In this document: positions 47,601-60,100 of the stretch, piece by piece | How positions within the stretch are numbered: the first letter of the stretch is position 1 | Layout of the letters: the number at the start of each line of letters is the position of its first letter | From: Casuarius casuarius | Lineage: Eukaryota > Chordata > Aves > Casuariiformes > Casuariidae | DNA length: 64,000 bases | NCBI GenBank assembly: GCA_003342895.1 | Contig: PTFA01000368.1 | Coordinates: 1-64,000, forward strand | Reading direction: 5' to 3' | Translations under genes and position numbers: made by a program | The notes under the pieces: model-generated | The model's input: only the letters and a program-made list of their open reading frames with translations | What the model was told of the DNA's origin: nothing | The model's database searches: none

Positions 47601-50600
47601 GCCGTATTTTCTATGTATTTCACTTTCCTAAAATGCTTGTACGTGCATTTTTGCATCTCTCTGACTTGATGGATAGCTCATATAACAGATGAAAGTTTGG
47701 TGAGAGAAACATGTGCAACATCTTACCTAAGCTGTTTTTTTTTTTTTTTAAAGTGAGATGGGAAACTATGCCTAGCCCTCTCCTGCAGTTTTTATCTTTT
47801 AAGTGAAATCCCAGAAAGTACATTTTAATATTCATCCATTTCAAGCAGCAACAGTCAGACAAGTAAATCGTGGTTATAGATGTTGATTTTTAGCTACTGT
47901 GCATGCTGGCAGCTTGCAAATTTTATCCTGTGGGTGGGTGGGAGCTAGTGTAAGGAGTTTGTTTAGAGAGAAAGACAAAAAGCTAGAGGAACAAAGACGT
48001 TATACTAATATATGACAGTGTTTAGCCCTGTGTAATTTAATGCTTTGCACTTCAGCAACACCTGTCAGGTAAAAATCTTCAGGACTTTGTCAAATGTTAA
48101 AGCTTTTTATGACAATTTTTTTTTTCCATCTTAAAGATAGCTTACCAGAAGACCAGCAATGTTAAGGAACTGTTTACAACTCTGTATTCAGAAACCAGAA
48201 GTCTCATGTTCCAGTTCTGTGTGGTGGTGTTATACGTCTTCATTTTTGAGTCATTGCCCTTCTAAATAGTTGTTCTGTTAAATGTTGCTGGACCTTGAGG
48301 AATTTTTGTCATCATGTTGTTTATATTGCTTTCTTTTTTCTCTCTCTTTTTTGAGTGCTTTATCTTAATCATATAGCTGTAATCAAGGTCCCAACCTCCA
48401 GCTCGCCAAGTGCTAAAAGCAGATTCTGTAATTATAGATTTTATGGCTTTATATTGATAAAATGGAGTAACAGATTGGATTATTCCACTCTTCAGGATAA
48501 ACTGTTGCCCAAAGCAGGTATGATGATTTAGAATATTTTCTGGAGTTCATTGGGAAATAGGAACAGACATGTTTGCATGAAATGAAACCTACCCTAAATT
48601 TGAATAGTGGGAAAAGCATGCATTTATGGCAATACAAACAGGTGTTTGGTTCTCATACAGAGTATCCCCCCTACCCCACCACCACCATGACTGAGGCTGG
48701 AGGGTTTTTGTGCCTTCAGTCAAACTAGAGGAGGCTCGAAGGCATGCTTGTGACAATTCCATAATATGTCTGTAAATTTAAGACTTCTGTAATATTATCC
48801 AAACCTAAAATACCATTTCTCAAATGATGATTATATTGTTTGTGATCAGTCTGTCTTCCCATCTTGAGTATAACCTCTTCAAACATTATTGGTGTGGTAC
48901 AATCTTGTCAAGCATCAATACAGGTTGCCAGCAGTAGTTGGTACGATGAAATGAGTAGATTATCCTATTAGCTGAAAACACTAACTTGATCTGCTGGGAT
49001 GTGCTCTTCCTAGCATTGCTTGTAATGTTTTCTGTTGCCTTACTTGAAAATACGGTAGTCTCCAAAAAGGTCAGTACCTGATAGTTTTATAGAACAGAAG
49101 GGGTAGGTCAGACTTTGGAGTACTGGTTAGGCCTGTGTCCCTGTTGGTTGTTCTTTTTTGTACTCCTTTTCTTAGTACAGTGGAAGACTTTTTGCTCAGA
49201 ATAACAAATAAAATTCAGTAACTGAAATCAAGAGACCTATCCTGGAAACTTTGTGAGTAGCCTTTGCTGGTGTAAAGACCGTAAGATTAATGCAAAACTT
49301 TACTCATAACAGCAACTATTGACATTCATCTCTCTCAGGAGTTGATGGTATAAGTGCTAGAGCAATTCAGATATTCTTGGCTATGGCAAGTGGCAGCAAA
49401 GCCCTATTCTGGAAAGCTAGTTAGTACCGCTGGTGCAGAGGTAGAATTCTAAAGAATGAAACTTTGAAGTCCGCTGAGCTTTCTCTTTGCTCTCCTTAGC
49501 TCTTTCTCAGTCACTTATCAGTTTTCTAGTTTAACATGATCCTTAAGCATGAGTTGAATCTTCATGGCTTGGAGTGCCCATGTTGAAAACTGCTGTGTCT
49601 GCAGATTATATACAGTTTCTTCAAATTTTAGGTGGTCTTTAGGAATGCCTTCATTCATTTGTTGCTCCTGACTAAGTCAGTGGAGATGTGCCCACTTGTA
49701 GTCTGTTAAATTAGGTATTTTTCCTTTCTAGTATTTCCTTTTTAGTTTCTAGCATCTAGTATTTAGATCTCCCAAGTGGCACTCAATCAGAAAAGCATAC
49801 AGCAATTTTGAAAGGTGTTTAGCCTTCTGTATTGCCTTCTGCATTGCCTTCCACAGGCTGCCAACATCTTGTGACAGATGCAAGCACACAGCTGATAGGA
49901 TTGTGTTGATGTTACTTGCCCTGTTTTCCAATACGCACTTGGGGAGTTGGCCAAATATGGGAATTGACCCAAATCTAGAAACTAAGACTTGGCATTAAGA
50001 CTTATCAGGAACACAGGCTAGATCAGATTTTTCTTGGTCTAGTTTTGTGTTCCAGGAGCGGAATAGGCTTTTCAGAGAACTCCGCACTAAATTGATGTTG
50101 GATGATCTGATTTTCTACACCCTAGATTTTTTTTATCCTAGTCTCTGATAGCTAGAAATCGCTTTAAGCTTTGAAAAATCAGGTTAATAAAAGAGCTGCT
50201 TAGGAAAGTGTTCTTTCCTCACTAATATTTTGTGGACATATTAATTCATTTTTACGTTAAATTCTCTTCAAGTTTTAACAAAGCCAGCAGCTTTTCAAGT
50301 GGTTAGGTGTGTGTTTGCTTGTCAGTCCCATCTTTCTTTCCTGCAGAAGAAGTTGGGATATGCCCTGGTGCACACAATAGACCTACAGTCTAGATCACTC
50401 ACTTCCCAGTGAGTACCAGCTGTTCTGTCTGGCTCATAGCAGTGATGTACCTATTCTACTGGTGTTTGGGGTGAGGTGAGCATTGATTGCCCTTTCTGCT
50501 AACAGAAGTTCCACCTCAGAATGAAGAACTTCTTTGAGATAGAAGTATAATTGAGATTGGGATGTTACTATCAAAAACCTTTGTTTCATTATGTTTTCGT

Positions 50601-51505
50601 TTTCAGATGAAAAAGTCTTTAGCCAGAAAATTCCTGACAGTATCTTCTTAACAAGTTCAATTTAGTAATTTTTACATTAGATGCTATTACAAATAACTAG
50701 TTCTTTTCTGACTGGTTAGTTTAAGGTCCCATATTACAAATGACTGCTTGTCTATTTGCTTTGTTTGTCTCCTAACTTACAATGTTTGGATATATGAATA
50801 GTCATTGTTACTGTGGAAAGAGGCGTTGAGTTGTGACAACTGTTATAGCTGTGCATTGGTTTTATGAAGAGTGAGTAAATGTGTGTGCAAGTGAGTTAAC
50901 AACTTAATCTGCTCCCTTTCTCTCAACATGACTCACTAGCACATTTCCATGTGTACCACCGTCACCTCTCTCCCTGGTTGCTGCTTGATTGACATTATTC
51001 TGTCTGATTTCTCTGTATTTGCATTACCCGCTATGTAACATACAGTTCTTTTCATACTGCTGTAATTGTCAGCTTTTCAGATTCTCGTGTGAGATACCCT
51101 GTGAGAAAGATCCGACTCATAGACCCCTCCTGAGATTCATTTAACACGCTGAATTAAATTCAAGTAGCTCTTGATGCTTGTTAGCATCTTCTCTCTGAAT
51201 GACTGAGATTTTACTCCTTAGTCTTGGGTTGTTTGTAAGATTAGATGTGTATAGGGTACGTCATAGACTTATGCCACTCCAGGGTTCCAGTTGCTTTTTT
51301 TTTCTTGTTTTGTTTTCTTGCTGGCTATATCTTCATGAATAGCTAACGAATACGTGGTCTTTCTTTACAGTGTGTCTTTAGGCCTTGTATAATCTTCTTT
51401 CCTCTTGCTTTCTTAGCATTTCATCTTTCTGTAATAATATATTGTGCTGTCACTTCTGCAAGAAGCAGTGCATTCTGGTGTCATTAACGTGGGAAGAGAG
51501 CTGAG

Positions 51506-51625
51506 GTCTGTGTCCAGTTCAGCTATTGACCTGCTGAGTAATCCTGAATGAGGCTCTTCATCTTGATTTCTTCAGCCATGAGGAACATGAGGACCCTGTT
51601 AAAGATATCTGATGTTGGACCACCC
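51506..51625 (+). mobile_element. Possible MIR-like SINE fragment
   Basis: The blocks GTCCAGTTCAGCTATTGACC, GCTGAGTAATCCTGAATGAG, CTCTTCATCTTGATTTCTTC and CCATGAGGAACATGAGGA loosely follow the MIR head-to-centre order (ordinary text match: CAGCTCTGCCACTTACTAGC, TGTGACCTTGGGCAAG, CAGTTTCC). Highly diverged and tentative. Confidence 0.4.
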
Positions 51626-51969
51626 AAAGTAAAAATGGTTGGCTGCAATGTCTTTTGGAAATCTTGGAGCGCTCAGCTATAGTTTTCATATGAGGCCCTA
51701 GTTAGGAGTAACTTTCTTTATTTCACAGAAATCATTAGTCTTGAGGAAGCTATAAACCACACCTTTGTATCTGCTAAGTCTTCCTGAATTTTTGATTGGC
51801 CAGCTAGCAATACCGTTAGGGGATTTTCACACTACTTCCGCAGGCTCTGAGCTCATGGCCCATTGACTATTTAGAGAGCTTAACTTCCAAGTTAAGTTAT
51901 ATCTTAAACTTTTGTCAGCTCTTGCCTTTGAGTCAAATTACAAATCAAAAATAGCAGATATTTGTGAAA

Positions 51970-52033
51970 ACATTGACCTAAGTAACTCATACAAAATCAC
52001 ATAGCGAATTAGTGGCATATCAAAACCCTGCTG
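51970..52033 (-). mobile_element. MIR-like SINE fragment, minus orientation
   Basis: ACCTAAGTAACTCATACAAA, then ATCACATAGCGAATTAGTGG and CATATCAAAACCC match the reversed MIR segment (AAGTGACTTGCCCAAGGTCA, CACAGCGAGTTAGTGGCAG, GGGATTAGAACCC). It lies about 90 bp before a CR1 fragment. Confidence 0.6.
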
Positions 52034-52119
52034 GAGATGATCTAGCAAGGAACATAAAGGGTAACAAGGAGGGAATATGCAAGTATGCTAATAGCAGAAG
52101 GAAGTTCAGCACATGTTTG

Positions 52120-52560
52120 TCAGCTGATAAAAGGAAAAGGCAGAAGTTACAAATGCGTTTTTTTGCTTGAGTCTTCACAAGCAAAGCCTGTGCATGCTAG
52201 TACAGCTTCGTAAGGAGAGGCGCAGCCAACATCAGGGGAACAACAAGTCAGGGACTACTTGGAGGAGCTGGATATGTTCAAATTCATGAGGCTGAAAGAG
52301 TCCTGAAAGAGCAGGCTGATGTGATTGTGAGGCTGATGCCTAATGTCTGTGAAAAATTATGATAATCAAGAGAGGCTGGAAAGTCACTGGTGACTGAAAA
52401 TAACAAGTGTTATGCCAGCTTTTCTGGAAAGGCAGGAAGGTGGAGGACCTGGGGAAATCATCAGCCCTGTTGCAGTTGCTAGAAGGGACACAGAGCACAT
52501 CCTGCTGGAATCTGTTGGACTCGGTTACTTCCAACCAACATTCTTAGGATTCTGTTATCT
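52120..52560 (+). mobile_element. CR1 LINE fragment with RT-to-tail deletion
   Basis: The left part encodes the RT-proximal segment (KAEVTNAFFCLSLHKQ, family: KAEVLNDFFASVF), then GEQQVRDYLEELDMFKFM, then EIISPVAVA and DTEHILLESV (family: NYRPVSLTS, MEQILLETL). Immediately afterwards comes the extreme 3' tail (GTTACTTCCAACCAACATTC, AGGATTCTGTTATCT). More than 1 kb between the early RT and the tail has been deleted. Frames are interrupted. The family matches the copy at 18040-19722 in general organisation. Confidence 0.82.
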
Positions 52561-55500
52561 AAAAAAAGGAGCCCAGATCTCCAAATTATAATCTTTTTTT
52601 CTTTTCAGCTACAGCTGTATTTGGTTTCCACAGTTGTGTTCTGTTAAATGTTTTATCCTCATGATGGGCCTCAAACTGTTGTTTACAGCCAAAATTCCTG
52701 TGAACTTTCAGAAAAAGTAGGTCAGGTCTGTCACTACATATTGCAGCTTAGGGCAGTTTGTATTTGGTCTTTATTATCCTTAGTAAATCAATATTCAAAA
52801 GTGAATTTTTTTTCTTTCTATGAGATCATTGAGTTTGGGTTCTTCCACTACCTGGGAAGAAAATAAATGAAAAGAGTTTAAGCTAATGCCTTGCAGAGGT
52901 CAGAAATGATTGATCTTTTTTCAGTTTATCACGCTGTACCAATTATTTAATGTGTTATAGGTTTGCTACTTATTTCTCAAGTATTGTGTAGTGGCTGTAT
53001 GCTAGAGGCAGACTGCAAAACTAATGAGATCAATAGTCTGGCACATCTAATGTCCAGGTGATATGCAAGTAGAAAAACATACTGCATTTTCCAGAAGCTT
53101 ATTTTCTACTACTTGAGGTATAAAGATATTAAATTTATTTTTGCCAATACCATGTTATAGCTTCATATGGTTCAATACTTCAATGTATCCGTAAATGCTA
53201 GCAGTCCTGAAATGAGGAAAGGCTTCTCAGTTTAATGAGGAAGATATTTTTATTGTTGTTAATACACTTTGATTAAATAGAAGATACAGAAATTTTAGGT
53301 CTGATTATATTTTGAGAAGAAAATAATTGATGGTAATTTTCTGTTTTCCTAATCCAGTGCATAAGTTTGAGAGTTAGTATTTGTGAAATGTCAACCTTCT
53401 AAATGAAATGCAGCTTAGTGTAATCAGGCTAAAAAGCGAATTTCACATTCCAGAGCTGTTTACATAAACACTAAAATACTATTCTGGCAATCTAAAGTCT
53501 TAATTCACTAGCACCCTTTTTTTTTACCTGCATCTTTTACTTTGACATGGGATGTCAAAGGATACTGTAAAGTCAAAGCTCCTCTCATTTGTGTTAGAGT
53601 TAACTAATCTAGAGTAAATTAGATTGTATGTGAAATGAAAGCAATTAGCACTGTAATGTACAGATTCACTGGAAAAGGTGGGGCAAAGGCAGATTTCATG
53701 CGTATGCTTCTTTCAGCTTATGTCCTTGGAGTACCTTGCTAGTCTTCTGCTTTAGTGGAGACCTCCTTCATAGGAGCTCTAAATTTCAGTAACTACCAGT
53801 GATTCTGGGAGTCAAATTGGGCAGACAGAAAGATCAGGCTTCTACACTAGTAAAACCTGCCATCGCATGTCAACTTTGCCTCTGCTGTGGGCCAACACAA
53901 TCCAGTTTTGGTCTGACTGCCACATAGTCGTGTAGCATGGGACTGAGTCTGCATTGCTAAGCCCAACGGCAAGGCAGGACTTTGCAGGCAGTTGTGCCCT
54001 TGCTGCAAGGGTTTGCAAATGGCACTGAGCAGGAGTTGACACATGCTCTGGCAACATCACAGAAAGGGTGAGACTATCACACTGTGGTCCATGTCTGAAT
54101 GTGCTTGTTGTCTCAGAGTGAGCCTTGGAAGGGACCATTGCAAGAGTTGTGCTTATATCTGTGCCACCTGTGGCCTGGGAATCTGTCTGAGTCCAGGAAC
54201 ACATCTGCAGGAGAGGAAAGGAACTGGTTTTTTTGCCTTCTATGCAACTTCCGTGAGAGACCGGTTTTGTTTTTTGAAAAACAAGCAAAAATGTAGAAAT
54301 CAGAGAAGCCCTGTGATGTCACTGATTAGCTTCAGCATGCTCTCTCTGCTGCTGGTCTTGTATCTATGTTCTCTTTCACCCCATATATTGCAATTCTATC
54401 CACGAGGGTGATATGTGAGGATGGAGCCATGGGAAAAATACCCATAGGGTCAGTGTGTCATTGTGGAGGAGAAAGAATCATTGTTGTGTTTTACCAAATC
54501 CTCAACAGCATGGTCTCTTGGGGATAAATGTTTTTTCCCTTACTGCTCTCTGGGATCATGATATTCTTCATCCAGTGTGATTCCATGGAGTGCAACTGAA
54601 TTGAGATCCATGTGGTGTGGATTGCCATCACAAAAGCACGTGTGAGGAAAGCTGCCTGAAAAACCTGCCATCTGAGGGGAGACTTTCACAGGATAAATGC
54701 TTTCCCCAGCCTAAATTACTTTTCAAAACTAAATCGAAAGTAGCCATACTGAATACAAGCAAACTTTTGCTGGGTAACTGCTAGCATGTTAGTGGTCTTG
54801 TTAGCCCAACAGCCATGCCTCAGGGAGAGTCTGACTTGATTTAGTCATGCTTTTTGTCTCCCTCTTCTCACTAGGAAGCTTTGGGGAAATGCTTTAGGTT
54901 ACATGTGTTCGAGAGCTATAGATCAGCAAATTCCCTTGGCACTGAGTTCTCCTAAAAGGATCTTTTCAGGGTGATGGTGGACTTCCATTATTGGGGGTTT
55001 CTTCCTTCTTGTACGATTAAAGAAACAATAAAAAATGGAACATTAAATGCAAACTAAGTTAATTCTCTGTGTATTTTAGCAAAGTATATTATTCCTCATT
55101 CACTTCCTTACTAAATTTCAATTTGCAGCTCTGGAAGAAAGAGGAGTGGGAGTCTGGATCTAATGCCTGTTTGTATTGGAGGTTAATTGTCAGGTTGTTT
55201 CTCTAGTCAGAAAAGCCTTAAAATATCTGTAATTTAAAGTGATTATTAATGAAGAGTAAAGCTCTGGTTTGGGTTCTTATTTTATGTGATTATCTGCTCA
55301 AATTTATTTTTCTTGTGTACCTACTACTCTTCATTAGGCTATAAGCTTTATGAAACATATACTACTTTATATTAGCCATATTGCCAATCCCTAGTATTCA
55401 TAAATCATGTTTTTGGCTTGAAGATAATACATTTGGCAAGTTCTGTTAATTTTCCCCTAGCTTTTAAAACCTCGCTTCATATTTCTAAACATTTTTTTCT

Positions 55501-55944
55501 TTCTTTCTTTTAAAGCTATGAGGGCTGGAAACTTTTAGAGATAAATAGTTATTTCATGTTTGAGAAAGACATCAAATATTGCAAGTCTTGTAATGAATTC
55601 ACAAGAGATGGCAAGACATAACATTTTGAAGATGTAGGTGACTATGTACCTATTACATCTACTTTTCTAAATTATTAGTAAGTGCTGCGTACAGAAAGTG
55701 TCAGTCAGTAGTTGTTCATTTTCATATTCAAGTGTCTGTTTTGCTTATAGCTTATGGGGTCTGCTTCGGGTGCAAATGAAACTTCTGCCTTCAAAAGTCT
55801 GGCTGAAATCTTTCATTTGATCGTGAGGAATATTTCCTCCTTATCATAATAGGAACTGGCACAGTTGCTTATATCTTTCTGATGGAATGCCAAACCTATT
55901 AAATAATAAGCAAAGCAATGTTCTTACCCTGTAACTGTTTGCAG
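52561..55944 (+). other. ALK intron 4, unannotated stretch
   Basis: AT-rich intron. A slightly GC-richer segment at 53860-54260 carries overlapping open frames on both strands but no recognisable motif. I see no gene. Confidence 0.55.
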
Positions 55945-56236
55945 TTGACTGTTCCTCGTGGACATGATGTTCTAAGCACTGTATTGGCTGTCATTGCTGC
56001 TGTACAGCCCAGCATTTTAGCTCTACTGTTGTCAATATGTGACTGCATCTGGAAAGATCTTATGTGCAGCTTTATTAAAGAGTATTTCATCTCTGTCTGT
56101 CATAACGCACAAATGGGAGTAAATGCATACAAACGTAATGGAAGTTTTGAGTCTTCTGGATCTCAGTCCCTGAGGTCTGGCATAAGTGGGCAGAGGACAA
56201 GTGCCTTGATAGGGGGCTGTGGCTGGTTGGTGCTAT
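55945..56236 (+). other. Weak exon-like open frame with hydrophobic segment
   Basis: An acceptor-like site (CCCTGTAACTGTTTGCAG) is followed in phase 0 by about 97 open codons. The predicted peptide starts LTVPRGHDVLSTVLAV, has a hydrophobic stretch (VIAAVQPSILALLLSI) that would suit a membrane segment, and then a Ser/Gly-rich part before TGA. No convincing donor is seen and no family is recognised. It may well be chance. Confidence 0.15.
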
Positions 56237-57008
56237 GACAATACAAATATTAATAATTAAGTAATAATTCAAATGTTTTGGGGGTTAGCCTGAGGTTTAC
56301 AAGCTTTATTTGCTATGTGATGACTTTTGAATTTAAGGACAACTTGGTTTTTGCTTTCCAGCTTTCCATCCATTTATGTGGTTCTAAGCTTAGGGAAAAG
56401 CTGGAAAGAAATTAATCTCCAAGAGGCAGCCATGTGTGATGCTGTGTTTTTTAGCAAAAACATGATAAATGTAATTATTTTTGATCAAACTGAGTTAACC
56501 TTGTCTTCTATTAATGACAAAGGAAAGCGACATTAGGCTCATTCTTATCATTTGGACTTTGCAGCACTTGTGTTTATTTCCAGCTATATACTGTTTTACA
56601 CTTCTTATACTTAATTTTGGCTTTTTAAAAAAAACACTGACTGTAGAAAAAAGAAAATATTCATTCTAAATATTTTTCTAGTTAGGGAAATGTGATATAA
56701 AAAGTACTTTTCCTCATGTATTTGCAGGTCTTTGTTTATTGGTTTTAATATGCTGCTTGGTCAGTGAAATGTTTGTATCTTCATTCTGTGCGGTATCTCT
56801 TGTCTCCCAGTACAGACTATTTCAATCTGTAATGACTTAGCATGCCATCTAAAAATGTGCTGACTCCTGTTGCAACACAAAAGGTGTGTGATTTAAGAGT
56901 ACCAAGAGGAGTTTGACTCTCTGTCCATCCAAATAACCATTGAAATGTTACTAATCAGTTCCTGTAATGCTTTCTGCCTAGGTACCAAAACAGTGCAAAC
57001 CGTGTATG

Positions 57009-57108
57009 TATTTTAGCCATCTTTTGTGGACAGAGAAGCCAAGGCAGGAAAAGCAGAAGGAATTTCCTAAGGCTTCACACATGTGAATGACAACACTAGA
57101 GTTGAAAG
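57009..57108 (-). mobile_element. MIR-like SINE fragment, minus orientation
   Basis: GGACAGAGAAGCCAAGGCAG, AAAGCAGAAGGAATTTCC, TAAGGCTTCACACATGTGAA and CAACACTAGAGTTGAAA parallel the reversed MIR blocks (ACAGATGGGGAAACTGAGGC, AAGTGACTTGCCCAAGGTCA, CACAGC, CAGAGCTGGGATT). Confidence 0.5.
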
Positions 57109-57157
57109 GTTTTGGGGGGTGTTTTTTGTGTTTTTTTGTTTTTTGGGGGGGTTTCTT
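57109..57157. repeat. G/T-only simple tract
   Basis: G6 and G7 runs are separated by GTTTTTT-type sequence. Composition is almost exclusively G and T on this strand. Confidence 0.75.
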
Positions 57158-60100
57158 GGAGTATTTTTACTTTCAAAACTAGTTCTCTTTTCATAGGTCT
57201 CTGCTTATCTCTGTGTTTTACTTAGTTTTCTCTTCAGTAGTAATTTCCTTCTCCTTCGTAAATTGTTGAAGTCAACAAATCTTGAATCCATCCACTTTTG
57301 AAAACACTGATACCAGGATACTGAATCCCTCTAATTTCCCCTTTAATGGGCCGAGCCAGCACATTGAATGTATACATCCCAAACTCTTGGATTCTGTTTC
57401 AGTTTGTATTCGGATCAGATTTCTGGCTATTTGAATTCATCTGCAGTTAAAGTTGAACTGTAAGAAACGTGAAGTGAACCTGTCCAGTTAAACTGAAGGT
57501 ATCATTCAGCATATGAATTGCAATCCATTGTTCATTTCTGCCTTCCTAAAATCTGCTGACCGTATGTAATTCAAAGCTGCTATCGTTGTGGCTTATGAAT
57601 GGACTGCTGCAGAGCACAGGAGAAATGAGTGCAGTGCTCTCTTGTGCTTAGCTCTGGTTTCAGCATGATGTGTCATGACCTATTTGGGATCATCTTGACA
57701 GCAGAATGTGCAGGGTTTCACTTCTTTCCCCTCCTTTCCTTCTGTATTGTCTCCCCTGTCTCTCTAAGTGTGTCCTGCCAGCCTGGGACCACCTTCTTGT
57801 ACTCTGATGGACAGGTCTCTCCTATCTGCATTACATTGTGCTAGCATTGTAGACCGATTTTGTACACCCTCCAGGAGATAAAGCAAAGTTGGTACCTAAT
57901 TAGGGCTGTCATTTCAGCTTCTTTGTACTACTTTATTGTGGACATGAGTCCCAAGTGGCTTCTCAGTTAAGTATTCCGAAAACAGGCTTTTATGCTTTTT
58001 TTGGTAAATATTTTGCATGAAAAGAGGGCAAAGAGAATGATGTTAAAATCATGTCAAATCATGTTAACGTGAACAAAGTAGCCAGCCTAGAGGTGGGAGC
58101 TGTAAACTGCTGTGATCCATGCTACTGGCAAAAGTGGTGGACAAAACTAATTCCATCAGAATTCCTTACTATTTGTTCATGTGCATATCCCATATGTTTT
58201 TACCTTTCTATTTCATTTAAATAACTGTATCCTCTTAATAATTCAAATACTCACCAGATTTCAAAAAAAACCTCCTCTAATCCAAATTGTTGAAATAAGT
58301 GACCAGGATGTGTAGTCAAGATAGCAGTACATTTTGTCACCAAGTGGTTTAAAAGTTGAGAGAGGGAGCTTAGTCAGAACAGAAGGCTAAAAATTTTTAT
58401 CCTAGTTTGTTCGTAGTCCTCCCACTGGCTTGCAGTGACTGTTTAAGTATTTGGTGTGCTGCAAGCTTTCTCTAAAATTTATAGATTACAGGGCTTGCCT
58501 TGAAGAGAACTGTAAGTAGAAACTACTACACAATCTGTAAGTGGAAGGTTCTGGCTCCATTGTTGTCTGATTCATTGTAATATTTATAAACAGTAATTTC
58601 AACAAAGTCAAAAAAGGAAAGAGGAATTTTAGCTATCTTCAAATTTTTTACCAAACTGTTTGAGAAAGCAAACTGAGGTAAAGAAATATGTAAACTGCCT
58701 TCTAATTAGAGTACCTTAAAATACAATGGCTTCCTGGTGCTATAACTTTAAGGTACAGTATGTGTTTAATTATCCCTAAGGTAAAAATGACTTTCAGAGT
58801 AGTATAATTCTCAACATATGCAAAATAATGTGCTTTAGTGAACTGGACCAGACTTTAACAAGGCCTGCAACAGCAGTAATTTTAGTGGCTCCTTGGAGAT
58901 TACAGGGTAAACGTTTTAAAATTTCATCTATAGGAAATGCATTATTATGTTTTTGGTCAAGCCTAATTTATTGTTAACAGGATTATTCAAGTGATATAAA
59001 CTGAGGACTGTTCCTGCTAGATGGCATGTACCCTCTGTAGCCAGTAAGGTTGATGAAAATTGGGGATAGTAGCGAAATGACTATTTTGCTGATGTGTAAT
59101 ACTGTCAAGAGAGTAAAACTTAATTCTTTAACTTTTCCGTAAGTAGAATATTTTATCCAAAAAGTAGCCTAGCTTGTTTGTTGTAATTTTTTCTGCCTTG
59201 AAATTAGAACTAAACAAAGTGTGAATCATGTAAAATTGTCTAATAGCAGTCATTATTTGATTTACTATTATGACTGCTATAAAGTCTTGATCTATTAAAA
59301 TCAATAGGATTTCTTGTGGTTAGTGTTTAACAATTACATATCTAAAAACTTTTCAGGAACAGGGTCTAAATCGATAAACTTAGGAGCAGACTTGGCTAAT
59401 TTGTGACTGTCAAAATCAAGCCATAATATTTGTACTGCAAATTCTATTTGTGCCATCAAAGCATGCAGTTTTATAGGCACAGAATCTGAATCTTGTTAAA
59501 AATTGAACTCCTGTTGTATATTTCTGGATTTTGTCCTCCTGAGAAATGACCTACAAAGCCTTGTTGACTGACTGAAGATGTACAGCACCTGGAGGAAGTG
59601 CATTATATTAAAGTATCTTAGTACTGTCTTAAAATGAATAGTAGATTTATTGGGGGACATCCAAACATTCCACATACTGTATTTCTCATTTACTCTTTTC
59701 CATTTAATTAAAGGAGGATGAAGAAGCAGATGGCGAGATTTCTGAAGCAGCAGTTCCCCAAAGCCTCAACAAGTTGGGATATATAGCTGCTTCTGAAGTC
59801 ACTAACCAATTGAAGTGTTTTAATCCTGTCTCTTCATGGGTCCTTTCTGCCCAGTTGAACGCTGTCAGTGATGTATTTGTTCTTGCCCCTTGGTGGTGGG
59901 AGAAGTAATTTATCTAGTGGGGTTTTTTTCAGTAATAACCTTGCCATATATTAATAGTAAATGTACCTGTCACTGGTGAAGAGAGCGAAACAGGATCAGG
60001 TCAAATTTGAATGGGTAAGAAACTTCAAAGCAAGCTCAACCCGTATTTTGTAGAAGTTCAGTTTGTGATTAAACTTTTTAAAGAGAAAGTGAAATTTTAT

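Larger units (their letters stand above)
42376..51505 (+). other. ALK intron 4, unannotated stretch
   Basis: AT-rich intron with a GT/CA/TA compound microsatellite (44180-44242) and a G-rich tract (44598-44631). A weakly MIR-like patch lies around 45260-45390 but is too diverged to call. I see no recognisable exon. Confidence 0.55.

Noticed and set aside
53842..54288. Minus-strand open frame of 148 codons
   Set aside because: Several overlapping frames on both strands are open in this slightly GC-richer patch. No recognisable domain or splice context is present.
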